Numbered from the stretch's first letter, positions 22,456 through 31,332 are shown. The stretch is DNA of 64,000 nucleotides from Sandaracinaceae bacterium (GCA_020633195.1 JACKEC010000023.1:62001-126000), one strand, 5' to 3'. A program made the numbers and translations. The notes: generated by a model from the letters alone, not told the origin.

Positions 22456-24078
22456 TTAGAGCGTCGCGTCGCCGGATCCGAGGAGGCCGCGCGGGACGGG
22501 GGCGAAGCGCGCGCGCTGAAGGGCCGCGAGGATCGCGGCGCGTGACGGCGGAGGCGACGCGAGCGTCAGCGCGGTGGGGCTCGGCCGAACGGCGACGAAC
22601 GCTCGGTTGACGAGGTAGGTCTCCCCATCCGGGCCGTCGGCGAAGGAGATGGCGAGCGGCTGGCCGTTCACCGTCGTCCTCCACACCCGCGTGCTGATCC
22701 CGGTGAGGGCAGGATCGTAGGCCACCCCCGCGGCGTCGAGGTCGGGCGCCATGACCTGGAGGTGGTCGTCGACGCGGGTGATGACCAGCTCACCGACGTT
22801 GTGGGGATCGACGTAGACGCCCGTGAGGTCGTCGAGCTGCGCGACGTCGACCGTCGGCGGGGGCGGGGGGTCGACCGGCGCGGGGAGATCCACGAGCGTG
22901 CGGATGGCCGTGACGACGCTCGCGGTGAAGTCGTCACCGAGACCGTTGCTGAGGATCGAGATCGCGAAGCGCTGCTCGGGGAGGATGTAGAAGGTCGAAG
23001 TGTGGGTGAACGTGTTGCCCCCGTGGCGCCAGACCTCGACGTCCGCGTAGGTGCCGGCGAGGTTGGCGCCTCGGCCGACGAAGAGGCCGTAGCCGTATTC
23101 GCCGGGCAGGTCGGGGAGCTGCCGGACCTGGGGCTCGTGGAGCTGGGCGACGAGCGCGGCCGGCAGGACGGCGTCGTCGCCGTCGACGAGGAAGCGCGCG
23201 AGGCGCACCTGGTCGCTCGGGGTCGACCAGACGAGCCCGGCGGGTCGCACGAACGCGTCCTCCCAGGTGTCGGCCAGCGACACCGGCCCGACCGCGGTGT
23301 CGCCGGGCGCGGTGACCCCGACGCCAGTGGCGACGTTCTCGTCGAGGTCGGGCTTGCGCGCGAAGGTGCGGGTCATCCCGAGGGGCGCGAAGAGGCGCGT
23401 CTCCGCGAGGTCGGCCCAGGGCTCCCCCGCCAGCGTCTCCGTCATCAGCCCGACCATCGCGAAGTTGGGGTTCGAGTAGTTGAAGAAGACGCCGTGCGGC
23501 GCCATCGCGTACGCATCCGTCGCGAACGCGCCGAGCGCGTACGTGCGCAGGAAGTCGTCGGTCGTCGCGCCGGTGGGGTCGCCGAGGCGATCGACGATGC
23601 CGCCCTGATGGCTCATGAGCTCACGCGCGGTGACCGTCGGGTAGTCGGGCGCCTGAGGCATGACGAGCTCGGGGACGACCTCGCCGAGGGTCGTCTCCAC
23701 CGTCGCGTGACCCGCCGCCACCTCCTGCAGGAAGAGCATCGCCGCGATCTTCTTCGTGTCCGATCCGATCATGAAGAGCGTGTCTTCGTCGGGGACGCGC
23801 GAGCCGTCGGGGTCGACCGTGCCGAAGCCACCGACCCAGACGATCTCGTCGTCGAGCCACACCGCGACCGACGCGCCGGTCGCGTTGCTACGCGCGATGT
23901 CGGACTCGATGGCCGCCGCGAGGGCGTCGAAGCGAGGGTCGGGCGCCGTCGCGGCGTCGACGCCGCCGTCGGCCTGGACCGCCGCGTCGAGCCCTGCGTC
24001 GAGCGACGGCGGGGCGGAGTCGCACGCGCAGGCCAGGGCCAGCCACGCCACCCACGCGAGAGCGAGATGCGATCGCAT
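22456..24078 (-). CDS. Beta-lactamase-fold serine hydrolase, lipoprotein
   Basis: The 540-residue protein has a leader ending in a Cys at 18-19, then an Asp/Ala linker to about residue 48. The class C beta-lactamase/D-Ala-D-Ala carboxypeptidase/esterase domain follows. The nucleophile is in Ser106-Asp-Thr-Lys109 (S-x-x-K), the second motif in Tyr201-Ser-Asn203 (Y-x-N), and a later His-Gly-Gly takes the place of K-T-G. The C-terminal 140 residues form a separate beta domain, as in many esterases of this family. It may hydrolyse a peptidoglycan fragment, ester or lactam; the family is too broad to say which. It is exported and anchored. Confidence 0.85.
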   Translation of the reverse strand: MRSHLALAWVAWLALACACDSAPPSLDAGLDAAVQADGGVDAATAPDPRFDALAAAIESDIARSNATGASVAVWLDDEIVWVGGFGTVDPDGSRVPDEDTLFMIGSDTKKIAAMLFLQEVAAGHATVETTLGEVVPELVMPQAPDYPTVTARELMSHQGGIVDRLGDPTGATTDDFLRTYALGAFATDAYAMAPHGVFFNYSNPNFAMVGLMTETLAGEPWADLAETRLFAPLGMTRTFARKPDLDENVATGVGVTAPGDTAVGPVSLADTWEDAFVRPAGLVWSTPSDQVRLARFLVDGDDAVLPAALVAQLHEPQVRQLPDLPGEYGYGLFVGRGANLAGTYADVEVWRHGGNTFTHTSTFYILPEQRFAISILSNGLGDDFTASVVTAIRTLVDLPAPVDPPPPPTVDVAQLDDLTGVYVDPHNVGELVITRVDDHLQVMAPDLDAAGVAYDPALTGISTRVWRTTVNGQPLAISFADGPDGETYLVNRAFVAVRPSPTALTLASPPPSRAAILAALQRARFAPVPRGLLGSGDATL

Positions 24079-24158
24079 GGCTCTGAGTAACCGGGGCTAC
24101 GCGAAGTGTCGAGCGTCGCCCAGCCGCGATCCCGCGCCCCCGAGACGCGGAGCGACCG

Positions 24159-24929
24159 TCAGCCCGAGTAGCCCGCGTCGCAGATCAGCCAGGCGCCTTC
24201 CTCGGTGCGGTGGAGCCTCACGAAGGGCGCCGCGTCGATCGGGCCGTCCGGGAGGTCGCCCTGCCCATCGACTCGGTCCGGCGACCCGCTGAGCCAGAGA
24301 CCGAGCTCGTCGAGGCGCGCCGCGAGGAGCGACACCTCGTCCTCCGCCTCCGGCGCGCCGCTCGCGGCGCTTCGCTCCCGCTCCACCCGAAGGGACTCCG
24401 GCGCGTCGCAGCCCCGCGCCGCCGCCCCGTCGATCGTCGCCCAGTCGTGCGCTGCCAGCGCGAGGAGGAAGGCGCGCCACGCCTGGCGGATCTCCTCCAG
24501 GTCTTCGGACGAGAGCGGCGGCGTCACTGTCGAGCGCACGGCGCCTCGCACTCCGACGCAGCCCACGCGGCGCTCCCCAGCGCAGATGGGGAGCGAGCCC
24601 ACCGGCGGCGGGGAGACGAAGCGCACCTCCGCCCGCGCCCCCACCGGCACGCAGACCGCCGCCCGGCCCGGCGGGACCGGCTCGCGCGCGCCGGCGCCAC
24701 AGCTGGCGCCGACGCGCTCGATGGAGCCCATGCCGACGCCGAACATCCCCGGTGGCGCGTGCCAGTACAGACCGTCGTCGACCTCCGTCGGCGCGGGCGC
24801 CCAGCGATCGCTGGCGAGGTCGTAGCGATAGCGGAGGGGGTCGGGCTCGGGCGTCGGCGTCGAGGGCTCCTCTGGAGTCCCGCACGCGATGACGAGGAGA
24901 GCGACCCACGGTAGGCCCGAGCACCGCAT
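24159..24929 (-). CDS. Lipoprotein, unknown function
   Basis: The protein has 256 residues. The leader ends in Val-Ile-Ala-Cys (Cys16), a good lipobox, and a Pro/Glu/Thr linker follows. The rest contains paired Cys (near 77, 93, 115 and 124) and a helical stretch around 145-215. No family recognised. The last residues include a Cys near the C-terminus. It lies 80 bp downstream of the hydrolase start and reads in the same direction; whether they share a transcript is unclear. Confidence 0.72.
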   Translation of the reverse strand: MRCSGLPWVALLVIACGTPEEPSTPTPEPDPLRYRYDLASDRWAPAPTEVDDGLYWHAPPGMFGVGMGSIERVGASCGAGAREPVPPGRAAVCVPVGARAEVRFVSPPPVGSLPICAGERRVGCVGVRGAVRSTVTPPLSSEDLEEIRQAWRAFLLALAAHDWATIDGAAARGCDAPESLRVERERSAASGAPEAEDEVSLLAARLDELGLWLSGSPDRVDGQGDLPDGPIDAAPFVRLHRTEEGAWLICDAGYSG

Positions 24930-25096
24930 CGTGGCGACGCTGCGCTCGCGTGACCGGCGCCGTCAAGCGGGAACCACGAGCCGAACGATGAACGGCCTCG
25001 CCGAGGAGCCGGTGTCAACGAGGTTCTCATCGTATTGCTGTTCGCGGTCGGTGAGGCGTGCTTTACACGACCCCGCGCGGGCGCCATCCTCGCTGC

Positions 25097-25120
25097 ATGC
25101 ACTTCACCGAGCGCATCTGA
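25097..25120 (+). CDS. Possible seven-residue leader peptide upstream of the MFS gene
   Basis: ATG 25097 starts a seven-codon frame (MHFTERI) ending in TGA, 9 nt before the GTG of the transporter. CATCCT at 25085-25090, one base off the local TANNNT pattern, puts the predicted transcript start exactly on this ATG. That is how real starts look in this window, so the peptide may be translated and could control the pump gene. It is short enough to arise by chance. Confidence 0.3.
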   Translation: MHFTERI

Positions 25121-25129
25121 TCCCGACTC

Positions 25130-26272
25130 GTGCGCCGGCTCGCGCTGGCGCTCTTCGCGGTGGTCTTCCTCGACGAGCTGGCCTCGGGCGTGACGCCCGC
25201 GAGCGCGGGCGACGTGGCGCGCGACCTCGTGCTCCCGGCCGGCCTCACGGCCGGCGCGATCATCGCCGCGTTCCATGCGCTCGCGATCTTCGTCGAGGCG
25301 CCCCTCCTCGCGTGGAGCGAGCGGGTCACGGTGCGCTGGTTCTCGGCGGGCTCGCTCATCGTGCTCGCGGTCGCCTGCGCCCTCGCGGCGCTCGCTCGCG
25401 AGCCGGTGCTCTTCGTCATCGCGCTCGCCCTCTACGGGCCCGCGAGCGGCGGCGCGCTGTCCTCCGCCGAGGGCCTCCTCGTCGAGGCGCGCCCCGCGGA
25501 GCGCGAGCGCACGATCGCCCGCCTCACGCTCGCGGGGGCGCTCGGCGACCTCGCGGTGCCTGCGCTCTTGGCCGCGCTCGCGTGGCTCGGGCTCGGCTGG
25601 CGCGCGGGCATGGCGGCGGCCGGGATCGTCGCGCTGGCGCTGGCGGCGACGCACGCGTCCTCGAGGGCGCTCGACCGGCTGCCGCCCGGCGGCGACGACG
25701 ACGAGGACGAGACCTCTTCCGTGCTCGAGCGGCTCCGCTTCGCGCTCGGTCACCGCGCGCTCCTCGCGTGGTCCGCCGCGGTCTCGCTCACCGGGCTCCT
25801 CGACGAGGTGCTCGTCGCCTTCGTGGTGATCCGGCTCGACGCCGCGAGCGCGCTCGAGCGCGCGTTCGCCGTGGCGGCGTGGACGGTCGGCTTCTTGCCC
25901 GGGCTCTTCCTCCTCGATCGGTACGCGGAGCGCGTCGACACGCGGCGCGCGCTCCTCGTCGCCGCGAGCGCCGCCTGCGCATCTCTCCTCGTTTTGGCGC
26001 TCGACGCGCACGTCGCCATCGCGAGCGCGGCGCTCTTCGTGCTCGGCGCGAGCACGAGCCTGCTCTACCCGCTGTCCGAGGCGCGCACCTATGCGTCGCT
26101 GCCGGGGCGCCCCGCGCTCGTCAACGCGGTGGGCGCGCTCTTCACCCCGCTCGACGCGCTCGCGCCGCTCGCGCTCGGCGCGCTCGCGCTCTGGCTCGGG
26201 CCCGAGGCGGCGATCGCCGCGATCGGGGTCGCCCCGATCGGCATCGCGCTCGCGGCGCTGACGAGCCGCTGA
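25130..26272 (+). CDS. MFS-family transporter
   Basis: The 380-residue protein is hydrophobic with about 11-12 predicted membrane helices and an acidic cytoplasmic loop (GDDDEDE) near residue 187, between the two six-helix halves. The general layout is that of the major facilitator superfamily. The helix 1 start (FLDELASGV) is typical, but I cannot place the subfamily or substrate. A GTG start is used. The 200 bp before it hold no other gene apart from the possible leader peptide at 25097. The downstream SMP-30-like gene has its own promoter within the 19-bp gap. Confidence 0.75.
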   Translation: MRRLALALFAVVFLDELASGVTPASAGDVARDLVLPAGLTAGAIIAAFHALAIFVEAPLLAWSERVTVRWFSAGSLIVLAVACALAALAREPVLFVIALALYGPASGGALSSAEGLLVEARPAERERTIARLTLAGALGDLAVPALLAALAWLGLGWRAGMAAAGIVALALAATHASSRALDRLPPGGDDDEDETSSVLERLRFALGHRALLAWSAAVSLTGLLDEVLVAFVVIRLDAASALERAFAVAAWTVGFLPGLFLLDRYAERVDTRRALLVAASAACASLLVLALDAHVAIASAALFVLGASTSLLYPLSEARTYASLPGRPALVNAVGALFTPLDALAPLALGALALWLGPEAAIAAIGVAPIGIALAALTSR

Positions 26273-26279
26273 CCCACGG

Positions 26280-26285
26280 TAGGCT
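26280..26285 (+). promoter_or_regulatory. -10 element (TAGGCT), leaderless start
   Basis: Predicted transcript start 26292 is exactly the A of the ATG. The hexamer lies in the short gap after the MFS stop. Confidence 0.55.
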
Positions 26286-26291
26286 CTCCCG

Positions 26292-27386
26292 ATGCGCGCG
26301 CTTCTCCTTCTCGCGGCCCTCGGGGCCCTCGGGTGCGATGGCTCGTCGGCGCTCGACGCCGGATCGGCGGTCGACGCCGCGGCGCTCGACGGCGGCTCGT
26401 TCGACGCCGCATCGCGCGACGCGGCCACGACGGACGCGGGCGGGACGGACGGGGGTGGGACCGACGGGGGCGCCACCGACGCGGGCGCGACGTCGATCTG
26501 CCCGCCGGGCTCGGAGTCGCTCGTCCTCGATCTCGGCGGCGCGAGCCTCGCGCCCGTCGCGGGCGTGCCGATCCGCGACGGCTTCGTCACCGGCTTCGAG
26601 ATCGTCGAGGGCCCGGTGTGGGCGCGCGGCGCGCTCTACGTGTCGCACTTCGGGAGCGGGCCCGCGCCCGCTTCGCGGATCTACCGGGTCGCGCCCGACG
26701 GCTCGGTCGCCGTCGCGGCGCCGAACGCGGGCGTGAACGGGCTCGCGCTCGGGCCCGACGGACGCCTGTATGGCGGAAGACACCTGGACGGGACGGTCAG
26801 CGTCTTCGACTGGGACGATCTCGCCGCCGACCCGACGCCGGTCGTCGAGGCGTACATGGGCGCGCGCTTCGACAGCCCCAACGATCTGGTCCTCCGCTCG
26901 GACGGGACGATCTACTTCACCGACCCGGCCTGGCAGTCGCCGGTCCCGGAGCCGCAGGCCGCGCGGCGCGCGTACCGCGTCGCGCCCGACGGAACGATCG
27001 AGGCCATCCCCGGCACGCCCGACCGGCCCAACGGCATCGCGCTCACGAGGGACGAGCGCGCGCTCTTCGTCACCGGGACCGACGGGCTCCGCCGCTACGA
27101 CCTGAACGCCGACGGGACGCTCGCCTCGGCCGCGATGAACGTCCCGGCCGTCTCCGGCGGCCTCGACGGGCTCGGCCTCGACTGCGCCGGGAACCTCTAT
27201 GTGGCCGGCGGCGACGCGGTGACCGTCCTCGATCCTTCGCTCACGGAGATCGGCGTGCTCCCCGCGCCCGGCGCGACCAACGTCGCGTTCGGCGGCGACG
27301 ACCGGCGCACGCTCTACGTCACCGCGCTCGGCGCGTCGGCGGGGCTCTCGTCGGTCACGCTGAACGTGCCCGGCTACCCGCACTGA
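26292..27386 (+). CDS. SMP-30/gluconolactonase-like beta-propeller lipoprotein
   Basis: The 364-residue protein has a leader ending in Leu-Gly-Cys (Cys15), then a long Asp-Ala-Gly linker (about 16-68). It then forms a six-bladed propeller of the SMP-30/gluconolactonase/strictosidine-synthase type. Blade signatures include EGPVWA, NGLALGPDGRLY, DSPNDLVLRSDGTIYFTDP and NGIALTRDERALFV. The Glu of EGPVW, the Asn of SPNDL and the Asp of the FTDP segment match the metal-site residues of lactonases. It may hydrolyse a sugar lactone or ester at the cell surface. Two hairpins follow the stop. Confidence 0.82.
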   Translation: MRALLLLAALGALGCDGSSALDAGSAVDAAALDGGSFDAASRDAATTDAGGTDGGGTDGGATDAGATSICPPGSESLVLDLGGASLAPVAGVPIRDGFVTGFEIVEGPVWARGALYVSHFGSGPAPASRIYRVAPDGSVAVAAPNAGVNGLALGPDGRLYGGRHLDGTVSVFDWDDLAADPTPVVEAYMGARFDSPNDLVLRSDGTIYFTDPAWQSPVPEPQAARRAYRVAPDGTIEAIPGTPDRPNGIALTRDERALFVTGTDGLRRYDLNADGTLASAAMNVPAVSGGLDGLGLDCAGNLYVAGGDAVTVLDPSLTEIGVLPAPGATNVAFGGDDRRTLYVTALGASAGLSSVTLNVPGYPH

Positions 27387-27424
27387 CGACCACGCGGGCG
27401 TTCTGCCGAGGTAGCGGAGCAGCG

Positions 27425-27441
27425 GCTGGGCGGAGCCCAGC
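27425..27441. repeat. Hairpin GCTGGGC-GGA-GCCCAGC
   Basis: Perfect 7-bp inverted repeat 39 bp after the stop of the propeller gene. The same heptamer pair occurs in inverse order directly before the ATG at 61307. Confidence 0.5.
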
Positions 27442-27458
27442 GTCGATGGGAGAGCCAC

Positions 27459-27490
27459 AAGGTCCTTTCGGCCGACTCCGAAAGAACCTT
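27459..27490 (+). terminator. Terminator-like hairpin after the SMP-30-like gene
   Basis: AAGGTCCTTTCGG, a six-base loop, then CCGAAAGAACCTT: a 13-bp stem with one mismatch. The T/A-rich foot (CCTT) is unusual for this sequence. It probably ends the propeller transcript; no long T-run follows. Confidence 0.55.
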
Positions 27491-27665
27491 GCGACGGAGG
27501 TCGGCGGCGGGGAGTCGCGAAGGCGAGGAGCACCCCGGCACGCGCGTTGCGCGTCGCGCGCACGTGGACCTCCTCCCTCGAGGCCCCCGCCCGCGCGCGA
27601 CGTCGCGGCGGCGCTCGGCGACGAGCCCGCCGGGGATCGCCGCTCGGGTCCTCGCCATCCTCGTG
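27491..27665. other. Intergenic stretch without a convincing gene
   Basis: The 450-bp gap between the propeller gene and the SLC4 gene holds the two hairpins listed and a possible small membrane ORF at its right end. Between them I see no protein-like frame, promoter hexamer or repeat. Confidence 0.5.
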
Positions 27666-27830
27666 ATGGCGTTCGCCGGCTTCCTCTACGAGCGGAGCGC
27701 GTCGCGCTGCGCGCCCAGCGCCGATCCCTTCTCCGTGTCGCCGCTGCCGGCCTGCGCGCCGCGACCGAGCCCGCCCGCGCGGAAGCTGCGCCCGGCCCGG
27801 CCCCGCGTCGCGGACCCCACCCGAGCCTGA
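27666..27830 (+). CDS. Possible small Pro/Arg-rich protein
   Basis: A 54-codon frame from ATG 27666 ends 7 bp before the SLC4 gene. The codons before this ATG are also open and give a hydrophobic stretch (ARVLAILVMAFAGF), so a slightly longer protein with one membrane helix from an alternative start is possible. The rest is Pro/Arg-rich with three Cys. There is no homology I recognise and composition alone could give this frame. Confidence 0.25.
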   Translation: MAFAGFLYERSASRCAPSADPFSVSPLPACAPRPSPPARKLRPARPRVADPTRA

Positions 27831-27837
27831 GAGACCG

Positions 27838-29862
27838 ATGTCCCCTGCCCTCGCCCCCGCGGCTCCGCCGGCGCCGCTGCTCGCAGCTGACGATCTCGTC
27901 CTCCTCGACGTCGAGGGCGACCACCTCGACGACGTCCTCGAGGTGATCGTCACCCGCATCGCCGAGGAGGGCGGCCGCAGCGACGCGCAGCTCGAGGCGG
28001 TGCGCCGCGCGCTCCACCGGCACGACGACATGGGCATCGAGCACGTCGCGCACGGCGTGGCGATCCTCGACGACCGCCTGCGCGACTGGGACGGCGCGCC
28101 CGTCGTCGTGCTCGCGCGCACCACGACGGAGCTGTCCCTCGGTCCCGGCGATCAGCCGCCCGCGCGCTTCCTCTGGGTGCTCCTCGGGGCCAGCCCGACG
28201 CACCCGCGGGTGAGCGCGGCGGCCGAGTTCGCGCAGCTCATGCGCCACGAAGAGTTCCGCGAGGAGGCGCTCGCGGCCACGTCGCGCGTGGCGCTCGTCG
28301 AGGCGTTCGAGCGGGCCCTCGCGCACGACGTCTCCTTCGAGAAGGTCCGTCCCGAGCTCCGCCGCACGGGGAAGCTCTTCGGCGGCATCGTCCGAGACCT
28401 CCGGCGACGCGGGCCCCACTGGGTCGACGACTGGCGCGCCGGCCTGCGCGTGAAGGTCCTCGCGTCCGTCCTCTTCATGTTCTTCGCCTGCCTCGCGCCC
28501 GCGGTCGCGTTCGGCGGCTTGCTCGCGACGCTCACCGGCGGGCAGATCGGCGCGGTCGAGGCGCTCCTCGCCTCCGCCATCTGCGGCGTCATCTGGTCGC
28601 TCTTCGCCGGGCAGCCGCTCGCCATCGTCGGGGCGACCGGCCCGAACGTGATCTTCACGGGCATCCTCTACGTCGCGTGCGAGCGCCTCGACGCGCCGTT
28701 CCTCCCCACGCTCGCGTGGACGGGGCTCTGGGCGGGGCTCTTCCTCGTGACCCTCGCCGCGCTCGATGCGAGCTCGCTGATCCGCTACTTCACCCGCTTC
28801 TCCGACGAGATCTTCGCGGCGCTGATCGCGATGATCTTCGTGTCCGAGGCGCTCGCCGACATGCTCGGCCCGTTCCGCGACGGGCCGTCCTCCGAGGACG
28901 GCGCGCACCTCTCCTTGCTGATCGCGCTCGGGACCTTCGGGCTCGCCATCTCGATGTCGCGGCTCCGCCGCTCTTCGTACCTCCTCCCGAAGGTCCGTGA
29001 GTTCCTGAGCGACTTCGGCCCCGCCATCGCGCTCGCGCTCATGTCCCTCGCCGCGTGGCGCCTCGGCGGCGCGTCGCTCGAGACGCTCGCGGTCCCGGAT
29101 CACTTCGCGCCCACGGCCGACCGCGGGTGGCTCGTGAACCCGCTCGACGCGCCGACGTGGGTGATCGGCGCCTCGGTGCTCCCCGCGCTCTTGCTGACGC
29201 TCCTGATCTGGATGAACCAGAACATCACCGCGCGCCTCATCGACAGCCCCGATCACAAGCTGACGAAGGGCCCCGCGTTCCACTGGGACATCGCGGTGAT
29301 GGGCGCGCTCGTCGCGCTGATGAGCCTCTTCGGCCTGCCGTGGGTGGTCGGCGCGGTCGTGCGCTCGCTGAACCACGTGAAGTCGCTCGCGGTCACCGAC
29401 GGGGACCGCGTCCTCGGCACCGTCGAGAACCGCCTCTCGAACCTCGTGATCCACGTCCTCCTCGGGATCGCCTGCGTGCTCCTGTTGCCGCTCCTCGCCT
29501 ACGTCCCGATGGCGGTGCTGTTCGGCATGTTCCTCTTCATGGGCGTCGGCACGCTCGGCGGGAACCAGATGGTCGAGCGCCTGCGCCTCTGGGTCCTCGA
29601 CCCCGAGCGCTACCCGGCCGTCCACTACCTCCACGCGGTGCCGGGCAAGCGCGTCCACTTCTTCACCGCGATCCAGGTCGCGTGCCTCGGCGGTCTCTGG
29701 GCGGTGAAGGCGAGCGCGATCGGGATCCTCTTCCCGTTCTTCCTCGCCCTCCTCGTCCCGGTCCGCATGCTCCTCGCGCGGGTCTTCGCGCCCGAGCACC
29801 TCGCGCTCCTCGACGCCGAGGAGGTCCCCGCCGACGAGGAGTACCGCGAGTTCGGCGTCTGA
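27838..29862 (+). CDS. SLC4-family (band 3-like) anion transporter with EIIA-like N-terminal domain
   Basis: The 674-residue protein has a soluble N-terminal domain (about 20-165) with PTS-EIIA/band 3 cytoplasmic-domain character: LEVIVTRIAEEG, HGVAILDDRL and HEEFREEALAAT. A linker contains KLFGGIVRDLRRR, the sequence that enters helix 1 in SLC4 proteins. A membrane domain of about 12-14 helices follows, with GQPLAIVGATGPNVIFTGIL, a hallmark of bicarbonate/borate transporters. NQNITARLIDSPDHKLTKG and LFGLPWVVGAVVRSLNHVKSL also match the family closely. It should exchange or cotransport bicarbonate, borate or chloride across the inner membrane. Confidence 0.88.
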   Translation: MSPALAPAAPPAPLLAADDLVLLDVEGDHLDDVLEVIVTRIAEEGGRSDAQLEAVRRALHRHDDMGIEHVAHGVAILDDRLRDWDGAPVVVLARTTTELSLGPGDQPPARFLWVLLGASPTHPRVSAAAEFAQLMRHEEFREEALAATSRVALVEAFERALAHDVSFEKVRPELRRTGKLFGGIVRDLRRRGPHWVDDWRAGLRVKVLASVLFMFFACLAPAVAFGGLLATLTGGQIGAVEALLASAICGVIWSLFAGQPLAIVGATGPNVIFTGILYVACERLDAPFLPTLAWTGLWAGLFLVTLAALDASSLIRYFTRFSDEIFAALIAMIFVSEALADMLGPFRDGPSSEDGAHLSLLIALGTFGLAISMSRLRRSSYLLPKVREFLSDFGPAIALALMSLAAWRLGGASLETLAVPDHFAPTADRGWLVNPLDAPTWVIGASVLPALLLTLLIWMNQNITARLIDSPDHKLTKGPAFHWDIAVMGALVALMSLFGLPWVVGAVVRSLNHVKSLAVTDGDRVLGTVENRLSNLVIHVLLGIACVLLLPLLAYVPMAVLFGMFLFMGVGTLGGNQMVERLRLWVLDPERYPAVHYLHAVPGKRVHFFTAIQVACLGGLWAVKASAIGILFPFFLALLVPVRMLLARVFAPEHLALLDAEEVPADEEYREFGV

Positions 29863-29906
29863 GGTCGTGGCCCGTGCCATGCTCGGGCAGGAAGGGGAGG
29901 GGAGCG

Positions 29907-30575
29907 ATGCGGCTGAAGCTCCAGAAGACCGGCGAGAGGCTGCTCTGGAACGGTGCGGCGACGCAGGGCGCGGACGCGGACTGGCTGGAGCTCCTCGACG
30001 ACGGCGACTGGGTGGAGGCCGAGTGCGCCTACGCCGCCGGAGGGCTCCGCGTGGTCCAGATCATCGACCAGGTGGCACCTCCGGATTGGGCAGCGGCCCA
30101 CCTGACGGGGATGACGGGCTTCGTCCCCGCCGCGGCGGCGGCCGTGCCCGAGCCGCCGGTCGAAACGAAGCCCCTGCCGGTCCCCGACGGCGCGCTCTAC
30201 GAGGGGGGAGCTCGGCTCCGGTTTCCCGCCGAGCTCTACCGCGGCGGCCGCCGGGTCCGAGGAGCTGCCAGGTTGGCCGCGCTCGACGGCGCCGAGGCGA
30301 GCCTGGACCTCGCGGAGGTGCTCGGGGCGCTCACGGAGCGGGACACCACGCTCTTCTCCGGAGTCGCCGCGCTGCGCTTCGAGGACGACCGACTGATGAT
30401 CGAGGTGGATCTCCGGACGACGGCACGCCCGTCGCCCGCCGAGGCCGAAGACCTCCTCCGCGCGTTGCTGCGGTACGTAGACACGGGCTGGCCCGACGAA
30501 GACGAGGAGGCCTTCGTCGGCCTTCGCCCTGGCGAGATGGTTTGCTTCGAGGAGCCGATCGCCCCGGTGGAGTGA
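29907..30575 (+). CDS. Cytoplasmic protein of unknown function
   Basis: The 222-residue protein has no signal peptide or membrane helix and is acidic. An N-terminal beta-rich part (1-70) is followed by an Ala/Pro linker and a second domain (about 95-222) with alternating strands and helices. No family recognised. The ATG is preceded by a strong GGAAGGGGAGGGGAG ribosome-binding region, so this gene has a real leader. It lies 44 bp after the SLC4 gene on the same strand. Confidence 0.65.
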   Translation: MRLKLQKTGERLLWNGAATQGADADWLELLDDGDWVEAECAYAAGGLRVVQIIDQVAPPDWAAAHLTGMTGFVPAAAAAVPEPPVETKPLPVPDGALYEGGARLRFPAELYRGGRRVRGAARLAALDGAEASLDLAEVLGALTERDTTLFSGVAALRFEDDRLMIEVDLRTTARPSPAEAEDLLRALLRYVDTGWPDEDEEAFVGLRPGEMVCFEEPIAPVE

Positions 30576-30713
30576 GCTCCGACGCGCATGGTCCCGCCGT
30601 GGGTCGCGCTCCCTGCCGCGCATGCCAGTACACCTCGGCTTCCGAAGGCGCGACCGGTGGCGGGCCGAGGATCGCACGAGGGGCGTTCCGCTCGACGATC
30701 GCCGGCGCGGGGG

Positions 30714-30719
30714 TACGTT
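30714..30719 (+). promoter_or_regulatory. -10 element (TACGTT), leaderless start
   Basis: Predicted transcript start 30726 coincides with the A of the ATG. Confidence 0.5.
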
Positions 30720-30725
30720 CCGGCC

Positions 30726-31331
30726 ATGAACCGCGGTGTGCTCGGGATCGCGACCCTCCTCGCAGGGCTGATGTGCGTCACCGCCTCGCTCGCGCATGCG
30801 CAGCAGGCGCAGCCGCGAGAGATGTGGGTAGGAGGCAGCCCTCCGTCCAACGAGGGCAGCGACCGGGTGATCGTCGGCGTCGAAGGCGCCGTGATGTTCC
30901 CGTTCACCGACCCGCTCCTCGCCGAGTACTACCCCGGCGGCACCATCTCGCTCGCCACGCAGTTCTCCGTGACCAAGTTCCTCATGCCCCTGCTCCGCGT
31001 GCGCGGCGGGGCGCTCAGCGCCCAGCAGAACGAGGCGGCCTATCTCCTCACCGCCTCGGCCGGCCTGCGCTTTCGACCGCGCGGGATCGCCCACCCGGAG
31101 GAGCCGAGCCGCGCTTCCTGCGTCTGGGCCGAGATCGACGCGTCCATCGCGGCGCTGAACGGCGAGGTCCATCCCGCCTACGAGATCGCGATCGGCTTCG
31201 ACTTCATCGTCGACGACATCGACTTCGGCCCCGTCGTCCGCTTCGTCCACGTCATCGGCGAACAGGCGCCCTACGAGCAGACCTACCTGCTCACCGGTGG
31301 GCTCGAGATCCTGTTCAACGACGCCCGCTAA
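30726..31331 (+). CDS. Exported beta-barrel-like protein
   Basis: The 201-residue protein has a signal peptide to about Ala26 (AHA before Gln). The mature part alternates polar and hydrophobic residues in strands (VIVGVEGAVMF, YLLTASAGLRF, EIAIGFDFIV, LLTGGLEILF) and ends in a strand, as small outer-membrane beta-barrels do. The function is unknown. The gene is tail to tail with 31333-32127, with one base between the stops. Confidence 0.7.
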   Translation: MNRGVLGIATLLAGLMCVTASLAHAQQAQPREMWVGGSPPSNEGSDRVIVGVEGAVMFPFTDPLLAEYYPGGTISLATQFSVTKFLMPLLRVRGGALSAQQNEAAYLLTASAGLRFRPRGIAHPEEPSRASCVWAEIDASIAALNGEVHPAYEIAIGFDFIVDDIDFGPVVRFVHVIGEQAPYEQTYLLTGGLEILFNDAR

Positions 31332-31332
31332 G

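Noticed and set aside
27489..27665. Full-length 113-codon ORF starting at TTG 27489
   Set aside because: The first half is Arg/Ser/Pro-rich and begins in the terminator hairpin; only the C-terminal part after about 27640 has any protein-like hydrophobic pattern.
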